NCBI RefSeq assembly: GCF_001649575.2
Contig: NC_051449.1
Coordinates: 16,689,776 to 16,753,775, forward strand
From: Kryptolebias marmoratus
Taxonomy: Eukaryota > Chordata > Actinopteri > Cyprinodontiformes > Rivulidae
Length of the DNA stretch: 64,000 nucleotides
Direction: 5' to 3'
Part shown: one piece after another, positions 13,256 through 28,475 of the stretch
Layout of the letters: each line of letters opens with the position of its first letter
Numbering within the stretch: the first letter of the stretch is position 1
Translations under genes and position numbers: made by a program
The notes under the pieces: generated by a model
Told to the model about the DNA's origin: nothing
The model's input: only the letters and a program-made list of their open reading frames with translations
Databases searched by the model: none

Positions 13256-14015
13256 TTGTCACACTACTCTTGAAAGATCAGCCCAATGTGGACGATCTTC
13301 GCAGGGTCTTGGTGAAGTCTTCGGGTACATCCAAAAATGGGTTAAAAACAAAAACAGCTGGACTTCTATTCTGTAGCTGACGACGTATAGAAGTCCAGTT
13401 GTTTGTGTTTTTAATCATTTTTTAGATTTACCATGTCCTGGATGACTAAGAATCTACACCAGCATATGTCTTCAGGTATTCAAAGAGCACAGTGGGCTCC
13501 GTATTACGTGTGATAGATCGTAAAAAGATCTGAGCATTAACAAATTACCCATATTGAGGTCAAAGTAGTAGTATGAACAGGATGTCAAGACCCATTGGTG
13601 AGGCTTGGTAGTTTGGAACACGTAGAACCGGTCATCCACTACATCTGTGATCATGGAAAGAACCTAGCGCGTGTGTGATCGCTGTATCCTACAGCATGGT
13701 GTGATCTTCCAGCACACAGCTGCATACTGACATAGTCCAAAAGAGTCATGCCAGGGTCAAGCCTGGGGCATTCGTGGCCGCACGTGGCAGCTTCATCGAG
13801 GGAACATGCTGCTGATGTATAGAGCGGGGTGAGGGTGCAGGCGAGAGTTTCAGGGACGTGGAAAATAGCAGGAAAATTCTATTTATTGAGTGTTAAGAGC
13901 GTAGCAGTGTTATGATTGCCTTCGCACTGAAGGAGGCCTTCCAAAGTTGCTGCAATTCAGTTAGGTTCTAAAAGGTCATGTGGGGCATGGCGAGCATAGA
14001 CGGGTCGTCACCCAA
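13256..14015 (-). repeat. Dispersed repeat family C with a central fold-back
   Basis: The minus strand carries TCACACGTAATACGGAGCCC, a block shared in degenerate form with copies at 49735-50060 and 61630-61985. A 60-codon minus frame is open at 13472-13654 but has no recognised domain. Bases 13344-13369 and 13387-13412 are inverted copies of each other. The GC content is higher than that of the surrounding intron. Identity of the family is unknown to me. Confidence 0.55.
13344..13412. repeat. Long hairpin, 26-bp arms, 17-base loop
   Basis: The arms are 24/26 complementary, ending at the loop in GGACTTCTAT / ATAGAAGTCC. A weaker symmetry extends outward on both sides by a further 20-30 bases. 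Likely a transposon terminal or fold-back structure; a miRNA-type hairpin is possible but unsupported. Confidence 0.8.
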
Positions 14016-17385
<3,370 letters not shown>

Positions 17386-17815
17386 AACCATAACGGTTTT
17401 ACCCATATCTGCGCGTTCATTTATCTGTCTGTCAGCAAATATCTTTATGAACCATTGGACAAAATTAAATGAAACTCGCAGGAATAAATATTTGGATGTA
17501 TATCTACAGCTGATTAACTTTAGGAGTCAATCAGTAAGGACTAATCAATATTATCCAACACAAAAATGGCCACAACTCGATCAAGTTTACAAATACTGGG
17601 CTAAAATTTATTGATTTCTAAGATCAGTTAGCTGTGGCGGCCATCTTGAATCGGGCTGACTTCAAACAGTTGAACAGTTCTAGATGTACCTGGTGAGAGA
17701 GTTGTTAAAATTCATCCAGTGGTTCATAAGATATTGTGCTAACAGACAGACAAACAAACACACACATACAGGCAATTACATGATCGCCTGCCTTTCATGG
17801 CAGTGAGCAATAACA
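17386..17815. repeat. Dispersed repeat family A, complete fold-back copy
   Basis: The left arm (about 17400-17610) reads minus: GTCAGCAAATATC, GAACCATTGGA, ATCTACAGCTGATTAAC. The right arm (about 17620-17770) reads plus: GGCGGCCATCTTGAATCG, ATCCAGTGGTTCATAAGATA, GTGCTAACAGACAGACAAAC. The two arms are inverted copies across a short centre. The tail GATCGCCTGCCTTTCATGGC follows. Confidence 0.75.
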
Positions 17816-20095
17816 GTAAATAAAAGAAGCCCCCTGACAACGACTGGGTCAGACAAACAACCCAACTTTTGAAAACAACCTCAATGTAAAAACAGTAAAA
17901 TAAAAGTGAACATTAGTCCGACATATAATGCTTACTCGGTGCATAATTTCTGACTAAGACTGCTAATGGACTGCTGGTCTGCGGGAGCTTAAATGCTGAT
18001 AATGCCTGAGGCAACTTGAGGCTTCCCTCCATAATAACACAATTTGATTATAATGACTCATTAACGTAATAAGTTCACAAATCACATTGCGAGTCTCGCA
18101 GTAAATTGTGCACCATTTTCCCCTCATCAACATGAACTGAACATGTTGAACCAAGGTGTGTAGAAGTCTCTCGTACAAAAACACACGCATACAAGGTAAA
18201 CGCATGGGCTCTGCAATAATGTGATCATCAAACACATGGAAAATGTGTGCTTGCAGCTGTAGAATGAAGCAACATGTAAAGTCTTGTCTTTGAACTATAC
18301 TGAAACTATAATATGCTTACATATTGTTATTTATGGTTGGTTTTTGAGCTGATAATAAATTGCATTTTGAATAAAACTAAATTCAGAGACACATTCTAAC
18401 ACCCTGAGAAGTACTTGGTGCCTCTAATCAATTATAACAGTATTTATTGACATTTTAGCCAGCTGCAAATTTCACACAAGGAGAACATTGTTGATTTCAG
18501 TGTCTATTCACATCACTACAAAGCTGCGATCCTCTGAAGTCGATACAAACCAAAGGCACTCCTTTTCCCATCTCAAACACAGCTGCATGCAGGAAAACGG
18601 CATGTTTTTTTTCCCTGATAGGTCTGACTTTTTATGCAACCAAATCAATATGAACTCCCTAATCAGCCAATGTAAAGACCAATAACAAGGAAATCCACTT
18701 CTTTTCTAAGTTAGCTGAGAGAAAATACTAACTAGCTTGATGGCAGCCGCTTAAAATTCAGATTTAAGTCTTAAAAGCAGCAGAACAAAGGCGGCCGCTT
18801 CCCACCATGCCCCTGCGATCTCTGCTCCCTCCAATTCACAACTGACTGGAAGACACCTGTTACTGCAGAGGGAGAGGAAGGAGAGACGTGATGGAATTCA
18901 TCTCCACAAAGTCCCAATCAGGACAGGCAAAATCAAGACAGATACATACGGAGGAATACGAGCTGTGAGGACACATACCTTCACATGGACCATACTTCAT
19001 AAAAGCAGAGAAGTTCATGAAGTATTCCACTTCTTGGAGCGTCCATCTGGTTAAAACATAAACAGCAATGGTCCCTCACTCTCCTCCAAACACTCATCTG
19101 TCCTGCGTCAGGACACAGCAAGCGATAGAGAAAGATAAAGAAAGAAAGACATAGAGACTGGGAGACCACAAGTGTCACTTGAGCTGACTGCAACTCAGCC
19201 CCCCCTTCTCTGCCTCTCTTTCTCTCTCCTTACTCAGGGGCTATGCACAAGCACACACACACACACTCGCTGTTCACCCAGCCACAAAGGTCCCCATGGC
19301 AACGGAGCATTTAGAAGCATTATTTATGCAACGTTGCATCACAATGGGCCCTCCCACCGGCTGGCCCTGCCAAAAAAAAAAAAAAAAAAAAGAGCCTGCC
19401 GCTCGACCATCACTCTCTGCCTCTCACTCTACCTCCTTTTCTCGTTTCTGTCTCTGACCAGACCATCTGCCCCCCCCAACACACACTCTCACACACACAC
19501 ACTCAACTCAACCACCTCCCTCCATCCTTCCTCACCGTATCCACCACCACTGACAAACAAGGAGGGATTCTCAGGAAAGGAGGGGGAGGCAAGAAAGAGT
19601 GAATATGGATCTAGAGCAGGGTGGATGGAAGCCCATACACACTCAGAACAGTAGACTCATGCCGACACACTCACACAGATTTCTGCCCCCAAAACCCTAT
19701 GGCCTGAGATGGAAGATGTGGAGGGCACTTTAGATGAAATAAGTTACACAAAGAACGCACGTATGCACAGACAGCCAACACTCCGATGGAGCACGAGCAC
19801 CAAGAACTCTCATTCTGTCAAAGTTTCATGTGAGTAATTGAGCTGTTGTCTAAAAGCAAAGCAAAATCAATTCAAGTCTTTGGTGACTGAATATCTGCTG
19901 ATGCAGAGAGTATTTGTCAGATACGCCTATCTCAACAGCCAACAAACAGGAGCAGGGGCACACCCTGGTCATGTTGCCAGCACATCACAGGACCACATGG
20001 AGCAAACTATTATGTAGAAACACATCTAAGTATAATTTGAAATGACCAGCTGACCTAACATGCATGAAATTGGACTGCGGTTTGAAATCCAAAAT
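17816..20095. other. Intron 2 stretch with simple repeats
   Basis: Holds (CA)n at 19252-19266, a poly-A run at about 19373-19391, and pyrimidine-rich and CA-rich sequence at 19400-19540. A NotI-type GCGGCCGC lies near 18791. An imperfect RFX-like motif is at 19290-19303. The 160-codon plus frame here is a composition artefact. Confidence 0.5.
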
Positions 20096-20212
20096 AATTC
20101 CATGCGTGGACAGGAAGAACATGCCAACTCCAAACAGGAAGATGCAGGCGAGCCAAGATTCAAACCAGAGACTCTCTTTCTGTGCTAATCACAACACCTG
20201 AGTGCAGGCCAC
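20096..20212. mobile_element. Short LINE/SINE tail-like remnant
   Basis: The run GGAAGAACATGCCAACTCCA, a short spacer, then AAGATTCAAACCAGAGACTC resembles the widespread fish retroposon tail that normally reads GAACATGCAAACTCC ... GATTCGAACC. Degraded; only about 100 bp remain. Confidence 0.4.
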
Positions 20213-23200
20213 CTGTGTGTGTGTGTTTTTAAGCAACTTTTAAACAATACATTTATCATTTATCAAATACAACATTATTTTTGCAGAAAGCTTTTAACAG
20301 TTCTGTTATTTCAAAGGTGCAAAATGAATGTTTCATTGCTTTTACTGTTCTGTAGTGATATTAAACACAGCATATTTGTGTCATTATGACACAAAAATGT
20401 TGGGTAAGGATTGTTCAGATCAGATCACCTGCTTCTCTTTGCTACTTTATCCAATAATAAAACTGAACATTATCAGCGATAAAACAACTTCACACAAAAA
20501 CAACTGAACGTCTTCTTACCCAGAAACTGTCTGCCTGAAAACCAGAATCCATGACTTCCCAGTAGGTGTCAGATACCTCCTAATGCATTAAAAAACGTTT
20601 TTCTTTCTTTCCTTCCTTCTTTCTTTTCCTTATATTCCCTGTTCACTTTCTGTATCTCTGAAGGACAAGAACAAAATCCACCACCACATGCCAACAAATG
20701 AACTTTGCACATGCAAAACTCTACTCTCCAGTCATTTCTTTATTCAAATCTTTATTAGGTCAGTTTACGTGACTTCCGACCTGTATCTGCACAACACTTG
20801 CTGTCCCATAATTGGCTCTGGCTGAGTGTCTGATAATTTAGGAAGGGGTTCACCAGAGCAGGGTGACCAACTGGGCAGCACTACATTTATTCCATTTCAC
20901 TGACTGGAGCGCTGTAATTATATGTTTTTTTAATTTGACCACAATTTACAACACTAAATGGCAGCTAAGTGAAATATGGCTTTACCACAATAAACCAATT
21001 AGCAGCGATAATAATTGATGAGTTGATTATTGCAAAACAAATACGTATTCTAACTGCTAGTGTTGCAATTTGTAGATCATCCGTAACCCCTAATTTACTT
21101 TTGTTTCCTTGTCCATACAGAAAACAAAACTAAATACAACACCTTGTACACAAACACCAGTCTTATTGCAAATCCATGCACACAGTTTCCTAAACAGATG
21201 AAGCAAATTCTTACTACCTCTAGTTTGATTTCACTTCCTGGCACCTGCTGGGCTCCTTACAGGTCATCTAGCTGTTGCAAGCTAATAACTAATAAATTGA
21301 GTGATTATTTCATTAACTTGTAATTTCAGCTCTGGAGAAATGATTGTTTCCTAGGTGTCTGGGGAAGATAATGAAATAACTAAGTACAATGACAAAACCT
21401 GTTTTTTTGCTAGTATCTCGAGAGGTCAACTCAGTTCATTCTTCTCTGAATATTTTATTAGCATAAGAAGCCTCAAGCAATATAGAGTTCAGCTAAAACA
21501 TGACATCAACAGAAAAAAACCTACATTAATATTTATTGAATGCTGTGCTCTATGTGTGCCCAGTATCCTCTGTACCAATTTAGAGAAAAGGGCTAAAAGG
21601 AACCATGTCCTCATGAGACAGCTCAGCAATCAAGTGCTTGTCAGTTGATTAATAGAGATCATTTCCACTGGTCTTTCACTGGAGACAGGCAGTAGAAAAG
21701 ACCTAAAAAACACAATTAAAGATATGACTAAAGTCAAATTTGAGACAGTAGTGGGTTATAAGGAGAATAAAGATGGATTGTGTATGTGTCTGTGTCCTAT
21801 AGCTGCAGCCGTCTCCCTCGTTCTCGCGGTATGAAGTAGTCTAATTGGGCCCTGTGGTGTCTGCTTGGCATTTACATGTTTCAGATGAGGGGACCTATTC
21901 CATGAGAAAATGTCACACAGTGGCTGTTTGAGCTAAGACCGCTGCCGTCTGGCGTTATTGTTTCAGGACTAGAAATGATTAGGTACAGTACACTCATTTG
22001 GTAAGAAAGCTGCCCCAGAGGCAGAGAGAAATAAACAAATACGAGAAGGTGTGATGGAAAGATTGAAACCACTGGAGCAGGAAGAAAGATGTACAAATGG
22101 CGATGAAACAGAAAACAACACAGATGGAGACAAGAGATGCATGCCGATTTATTTCTCCTTCAGAAACTGTACAGGCGCGCATCCCAAAGAAGACAAATTA
22201 GTCCTGTTTTGTGATAACTTGTTTAATTGTGCTGGTTGACTCGTTTTTGTTCTGTGAAACTGATTTTCAGCAAATGCTAAGGGAATTCAATTACTAGCAG
22301 AAAAAAAAAAAAAAAATTCAAGACGTTTTATCTTTGTTGAGCTTCTGCTAAAATAAAATAAAAAAGATTCATACAGCATCAAGGTGAAACTGGAGAGCAA
22401 AATAAACTAAAAATCCTGAAAGCTCAAGGCCTTGACACCCAGAGAGCATATAATAATAACTATACTTCCAAAATAAATTATCTTGTTAGATTATTTTTCC
22501 TGGAAGGTTTTCCAATCACCCAAAGCACTCTGTGTCTGGCTCAAAAAACAAAACAAAATTGCACTTAAGTCCAAAGAAGCAGCAATGAGCTTCAAAAGAT
22601 ATGATTCAAAGAAAGAATTTGAACAAATTTTTCTTTTTTTCTTCTCATTAGTACCGATGTAGAAAACGGTTAATGGGGTCTTGTGCACTTTACTAATTCT
22701 GAGCCAATTTTATTACCAAGAGTTTAGGCTTAACTTTTACTGAAAATTGTTTTGGAGCTGACTTAAGTCAAGAACAGTCCTGTCTGAAGTTGAAATAATT
22801 AATTTTAGACCAAATTAGTTCCCTATTCTTACTTTTATAAACCACTTTGATCAAATGACAGTGAACTGATTACCTTTTGTTGCAAAAGTAGCTTGAATAA
22901 ACCAGATCTATTGTAATATTGTAATGAAGGAGACGTTCTGATATTTGATGTTCATTTGCTTGATAAAATTCAACACTGACCACTACGGCTGCAGTTCTCT
23001 GGTCAGTGGCCAATACATATCACTATACACTGTCAACAATACAATTCATTAAAGATCCATGAGAGCTTTAATCTATACTAATAGACCAACTGTCCATTCT
23101 TTCTCTAGCTGTTGGGCATTGAAGCCAGCAGGATCTGATTTACAGAAGCTGTCATGTTGTACTGTTTTGGGTCCATCTTACCTACTTACCTACTCTCCCC

Positions 23201-24585
23201 CACTCAATCATGGTGTTACATGACCTTTATTTTTAGCATGAAACAACTGATTACCACTAGACATGTTTAAAAAAAATGATCATTTTCACATACAGGTGCA
23301 AGCCAAGAACTACACAGAGAGCAAGTGACCCCCTGAAAAAAATTATCTGAGATGATTTTTTAAAAATTGTTTAGGAAGGACAAGTTTGTTTGCATAGAGA
23401 GGGACTTAAAACTTGTACTGGAACCACCTGACAGTAAAGCTGGTCATGTTCCAGCTTCAACTTCCTGGTTCCGCTCCGACGTCTACTATATTAACAGTCT
23501 TGATACAACTTATCCTTTAATCATGATATGATTCACCCTTAGTCACAATTCAACTCAGTTCAATATGAGTTCTGATTTTACACATTGGGATTCAACACAA
23601 TACAACACAGCAAAACAAAGGAATGATCCTATGTCTGTTACTTAGAGTACGTTTTAGTGCCTAATAAAAAATAACCACTGACAAACAGGGCCTGTCTTGA
23701 GATTACAAAACACTTTCATAAAACCTGACAAACAATACACACTTAAAATAAGTCCTGGTGGAAAATTAAAAATTGCCAGGCAGCAGATGTGTTTAACACT
23801 TTTTAGTAACTCAACGGTGAGCAGCAAAACGTATGTTCGACAATATAAATAAAACCTGGTGAATACAGGAATCTGTACACTCCACTTTTCTGCTATTTTC
23901 CATCGAAACAAACATGACTGCAGGCTTTTCATCTAGTCAGTGAATGGGTCTGATTTGAACTTAACAAAGATGTGATTGACAGACTGATGCATCTCGATTT
24001 ATTCCCAAAACTACATCGGCAAAGGCTGCTCAACCAATCCAATTGTATCATGCACATGCAATGAATCGATATCAATCAGTTAATCCTCACATGTAATTAC
24101 TGGTATAGGTGTATTCATGTATTTTCAATCCTGCATTAAACTTGTCAATCTTGAATTTAAGTTAAAGTTGAAGTTAAACTCCAGACCAAACCGAGAAAAC
24201 CAAAGCAAGTCATATTTTTGTGCTGGAAAAAAAGAAATTCTCCATACGCTTTAATGACTGAGCTGAAATCCCAGCCCAGGCCATGTTGCTACATCTCCGC
24301 CTGTCATCATTTGCATGCAATGAAATAATCAGCATCCACAGCTAGACTTATGCTCGTCAAATATCTAGTTTGGTATCCCATCCTTTGCAGTGTCAGCCAT
24401 CTGCTCGTCCCTCTGCATAATACAGCACACCACAAGTTATGGCTGGAGTGCTAGACTCAACACACATACACACACAATCATCCATCACTTGTCTGTGTCT
24501 CCAACTACTCTGAACTAGACCAAAAAAAACTGCATTTGAACAAATATTCATACATATCTGGCCTAAAATGCCTGTTGTCTATGTG
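20213..24585. other. Intron 2, long stretch without recognised features
   Basis: AT-rich intron with a pyrimidine tract at about 20598-20632 and poly-A at about 22301-22316. A more complex patch (21790-22000) and a homeobox-type cluster (about 24055-24100) could be regulatory. No exon or named repeat recognised. Confidence 0.45.
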
Positions 24586-25009
24586 CAGTAATTACCTTCA
24601 CCGAGAAGTTTATCTTGTCGGTAGCGCCTGCCTGTTTGTTTCGCTTGCTGGCTGGCTGGCTGTCCACAAGATTAATCAAAAAGTTATGAACAGATTTTCA
24701 CGAAATTTTCAGGAACTGTCAAACGTGGTACAAGGAACAAGTGATTACATTTTGGTGGTGATCTGGTCAAAGGTTAAGGTCAAATGACAAGGTCACGGAT
24801 CAGGTCTCTGCAACTGTATAACAGGAATGTTAAACTCCACAGCTGGACACCACATGGGTCAAGGGTGATCTCTGTTGATTTCAAGGTGACAGGGTCAAGG
24901 TCAAATGACCTTGTGCTCTAACTATGCAACCATATAATGGAGGAAAATTAAACTTCACAGTAGGATACCGCTTAGGTCAAGGGTAATCATGATTATGGTG
25001 AAGGTCATG

Positions 25010-25022
25010 GGGTCAAAGTTCA
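25010..25022 (+). promoter_or_regulatory. DR1-type nuclear receptor motif
   Basis: GGGTCAAAGTTCA is a direct repeat of two half-sites with one spacer base, the type bound by HNF4 and PPAR/RXR. The match is seen; function is not shown. Confidence 0.45.
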
Positions 25023-25137
25023 ACACCACAGTTGACCTAGTGATCTAACCCTGCAGCAGTGTAATGTAGGAATGTCAAACTGCATATCTGGACTCCTCAT
25101 GGATCAAAGATCATGCCTGATGATTTCAAGTTTCATA

Positions 25138-25150
25138 GGGTCAAAGGTCA
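25138..25150 (+). promoter_or_regulatory. DR1-type nuclear receptor motif
   Basis: GGGTCAAAGGTCA, one unit further along the array, is again a near-consensus DR1. Its recurrence reflects the tandem repeat itself, so it may be incidental. Confidence 0.45.
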
Positions 25151-25462
25151 ACATCATAGGTAATCCCTTTCTTAAAAACTTCTCTCTGCTCCTACATGTG
25201 ACCCTTTTGTGTCCTCCACCAAGGTAGTTCTGTTTCCTGTTGTGTTTGTTGGTCCGTTTGTCTGTCTGTTAGCAAAGATCAGGTAAAAACTAAAAAGGTT
25301 TGAATGAAATCTTCAGGAAATGTTGGGGTTGTCACAAAAACCAATTGGTTAAATTTTGATTGTGATCCAGTTTATGATCTGGATCACGTTATTTTTTAAT
25401 CAGACTGTGGTCTTGATGGAGGTTTGCACCCTCTGAGTGCTTCTAGTTCATTCTTCAGACAC

Positions 25463-26452
25463 TATTTTTCCACTGTTAGCAAGATGGTTTTTGCTGCAGG
25501 ATATTTGAAATAGAGAGGGTGATGCTTTGTGTTTCAAAGATCTTACAAACATGCCTTTCAAAAGAGTAAAAGAGAAAAAAAAAGATTAAAGACTACGCTT
25601 GCATGTTAGAGGACTGTGGAGGAAACGACTGTAAGCCCGTACACTGATTTTTACAGAATTTATTTTAAAAAAAAAAGCTTTTTATTTCATGCTCCAGGTG
25701 AGCAACTTACATTAAAGCAAAAGCGGTTTAACCAGAAATCGATTCTAAAGACTCACAAGATGATTTTTAGCTTCCATTTTCATAATGACAGCACATGGCT
25801 TAACACATCTATTCAAAGCTAAGTTAAATCTGTTGCAGGACTGTGATTGGAAATGCACTGGTTGGTCAGCTTGTGATCAGAATTGGTTGATTTTCAGCAT
25901 GCTCAAGTTCAGATTTTATTTAATTTTTTGGTCTGTGAACAAATCATTTCTAAGCACTTAAACAAAATTTATTTCCCATGTTTTTATTTGCACCATCAAT
26001 AACATATCTTTAATCTGGAGGTTTGGTAAAGAATACGTATAGTTAGTTACGTATTTGTGATATATGTAAGGTTTAGTAATGAAGTCAGAGATGGACTATA
26101 TGTATGAGAGGCTACAGAAATAAAACATGGGTTATTTACAGAGGGATGTCTACAGCTAACTCAGCAAGAAACAGAAGAATAATAAAATTAAATGAAATGA
26201 AAAACAAAACTATAATACATCATTATACAGAAAAAGGAAATAAATGGTATCAACAAATATTAGAAAACAAGTATTTGATAGTTTTATTGTTATGATTATC
26301 AAGCTGTAATTTGGCATACCAAATTAAATGAATAATTCAACAATCTAACACCTCTGACAGTGAATCAGTTTCTTCCTCACAAATGTTCAGCACTGCTGCA
26401 GTTTATATTAAATTGAGGTCTTGTAGACAAAACTAAAACTTGACCTTTCATA
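25463..26452. other. Intron 2 stretch, nothing recognised
   Basis: Very AT-rich. Short plus frames of 63-68 codons are lysine/asparagine-rich by composition and have no domain. Confidence 0.5.
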
Positions 26453-26862
26453 TAGTGCATTTGTCACAATTTGCTAATAGGACCCAAGGATGCAGACTCA
26501 CACAAGGACCTGAAGAAATGAAACGATTTAACAATAAAAAAAAATCAGAAGGCAGACATGACAGCAGATATTTACAAAAGGGAAACTAAAAATACACACA
26601 CACAAAAACAAAATGGCAGCAAAACACTAAAAATCACAAGAAGCACACAGACAAAAGTAGACAGGGAGTGATGAGGCAGGTGGTGACAGCAGAGCTTAAT
26701 GAATGTGGGAACAAGGATAGATGAAAAGAAAACACAAGGAACAACATGGCAAAAAAAATTAATAAAAAACTAAATCCCCGACAACCAACAAAACAACCTA
26801 AAAACCCACAAATCTACCAGACAAAACACAAAGAGTCCAGGATCATGGCAGCACTTTTGTGT
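26453..26862 (-). repeat. Dispersed DNA-transposon-like repeat, unclassified
   Basis: Opens TTGTCACAATTTGCTAATAG and GACCCAAGGATGCAGACTCA, and closes ACACAAAGAGTCCAGGATCA. This arrangement recalls a non-autonomous fish repeat whose ends read GTCAC...GACCC and GTCCAGGATC. The interior is A-rich. Orientation and class are tentative. Confidence 0.4.
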
Positions 26863-28138
26863 TTCAAGGTGTGGAAAAAAACAAAAAAAAGAGAGAAACG
26901 TTAGGGAGCAATAACAAAAACAGAAGATGTGCTGAACTTCTTTTTCTGTTTGCTCAATAACCCGGAGGACAGTGTTGGTAGATTTCCAGTGACAGACAGC
27001 TGCAACCGGTGCAGAGGGGATTTTAGGATGATTTTAGCTAAAATCATCAAAACGAAAAGTAGAAACTGGCTGAACAAATGGCAGCTTCACTTGCAAAATT
27101 TGTCAGCTCATTTGAATTTAGGAGAAAACTATTATAATTGTCAAGTAATATTAAATTCAACACTGTCCACGTTTTTCTACGAATGACTGAACTGATGAAC
27201 TGTTTAGCTGAAAACATCTCCGAAATAAAGTGCCATCTGGGCCATGCTCATCAGTATGATTTAACACCAAAGACATATGTGGTTTGCCTTCTAAACAAGG
27301 GACGAACTCTGGGTTTCCAGTGGCTGGGGGTTAAAATAAGCAATGGAGTTCTGGGCTCGAGTCCATTTCCCATCGTTATGCATTCATTTTTGCTCATTCT
27401 CACTTTTTGCTCCGAAAACTAGGTCATACTTTTATGCAAATTAAACATTCTCATAATTATTACCCTGTAGCTGAATACAGTGATGGTGTAAAAGTGAAAC
27501 CTATATGTCACACACGCCAGAGGGTCCTGACAAAGCACCAAAGAGTGATGAGCTGGGAGTGAGACCGGACTCAAATGAGAGATACTGGCCTATTTATATT
27601 ATGGTGCCCTGGAGTCTTCCTTCAGCAGGAAAGAGAGACTTGAGAGAGAAAACACACACATGATTCCTCCACAAATTACCCCCCTCCCCGCTAATGTTCT
27701 GCTCTTCCCTTTTCTGCATGCCCCCTCATGTAAGAAGTTGTGAAAAAAAAGAAAGAAAGAAATATTTGATCCACTGTGAAATGACTTCTTATGATTATCT
27801 AACTATGTGGAGAACTTTGAAGAAAACTATATTTGGTAATTTAATGAGTCCTTATTTAGTCCTTAATAAACAAATGAAGGGGGTAGCGGAGAGTGGGAGG
27901 AAATGCCCTTTATTATTGCAAGGCTGCTGCGCAAAGACTTACGTAAAAGACACAAATGAATTGTCAGGAGAGGAGGTAATTAACATAAGGTTGGTTCTTT
28001 TCACAAAGATACTAACCCTGGGTGTCTTCTTTCTCATCGTGGAAACAAATAGGGGAACTGAGAGTTACAGTTTGCATTAAAAATGTACTAAAAATGTTAG
28101 TTTTTTTTTGTTTGTTTTGTTCTGTTTTGTCAAATATG
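26863..28138. other. Intron 2 stretch between repeats
   Basis: No named repeat. Plus-strand frames of 85-128 codons at 26929-28080 lack recognisable domains. Confidence 0.45.
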
Positions 28139-28140
28139 TA

Positions 28141-28475
28141 CAGTGCCTTAAAAAAGTAGTCAAACTTATTGAACTATAGCACATTTTGTCATGTTACATT
28201 TTACTTGGATTTTATGTGACAGACCAACACAAAATGGCACATAATTGTGATTTTCTAAGAAAATCTAAGAAGTGTGACATGCATTTGTATTCAGCCCCTT
28301 TTACTCCGATACCCCTGACTAGAATCCAGTGCAACCGATTGCCTTCAGGAAATCACCTAATTGGTAAATAAATGCCACCCATATGTAATTTAATCTCAGT
28401 ATTAAAAAAAGTGTTCTGCGGAGGCTTCAGAAGTTTGTTATAGAACATCAGTGATCAAACATCATGGGGTATAGC
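28141..28475 (+). mobile_element. Tc1-like transposon, 5' end fragment
   Basis: Begins CAGTGCCTTAAAAAAGTAGT directly after a TA dinucleotide, the standard Tc1/mariner target. It continues with the typical fish Tc1 left-end text (ATGTGACAGACCAACACAAA, TGCATTTGTATTCAGCCCC, ATCCAGTGCAACC, TAATTTAATCTCAGTAT, AGAACATCAGTGA). Similarity stops where the transposase start would be. Confidence 0.85.

Larger units (their letters stand above)
24586..25462 (+). repeat. Composite repeat: two related arms around an AGGTCA-rich tandem array
   Basis: The outer parts (24590-24775 and 25205-25460) resemble each other and a common fish repeat: a CACC-AGG/TTCACCGAGAAG start, then GTTTGTT, then a 'GATTTTCACGAAATTTTCAGG' type block, then GTGATCTGGTC or GTGATCCAG. 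Between them are three to four tandem units of about 120 bp, with aligned points at about 24776, 24897 and 25010. Each unit holds several AGGTCA or TGACCT half-sites. No coding potential. Confidence 0.6.

Noticed and set aside
13344..13412. Reading the hairpin as a microRNA precursor
   Set aside because: It lies inside a multi-copy repeat and its arms extend as transposon-like inverted repeats; no expression evidence.
19290..19303. Second RFX X-box (GTCCCCATGGCAAC)
   Set aside because: One half deviates from consensus and the surroundings are simple-repeat-rich; too weak to call.
19172..19654. 160-codon plus ORF
   Set aside because: Runs through CA, poly-A and pyrimidine tracts; poly-lysine and Ser/Thr/His-rich by composition only.
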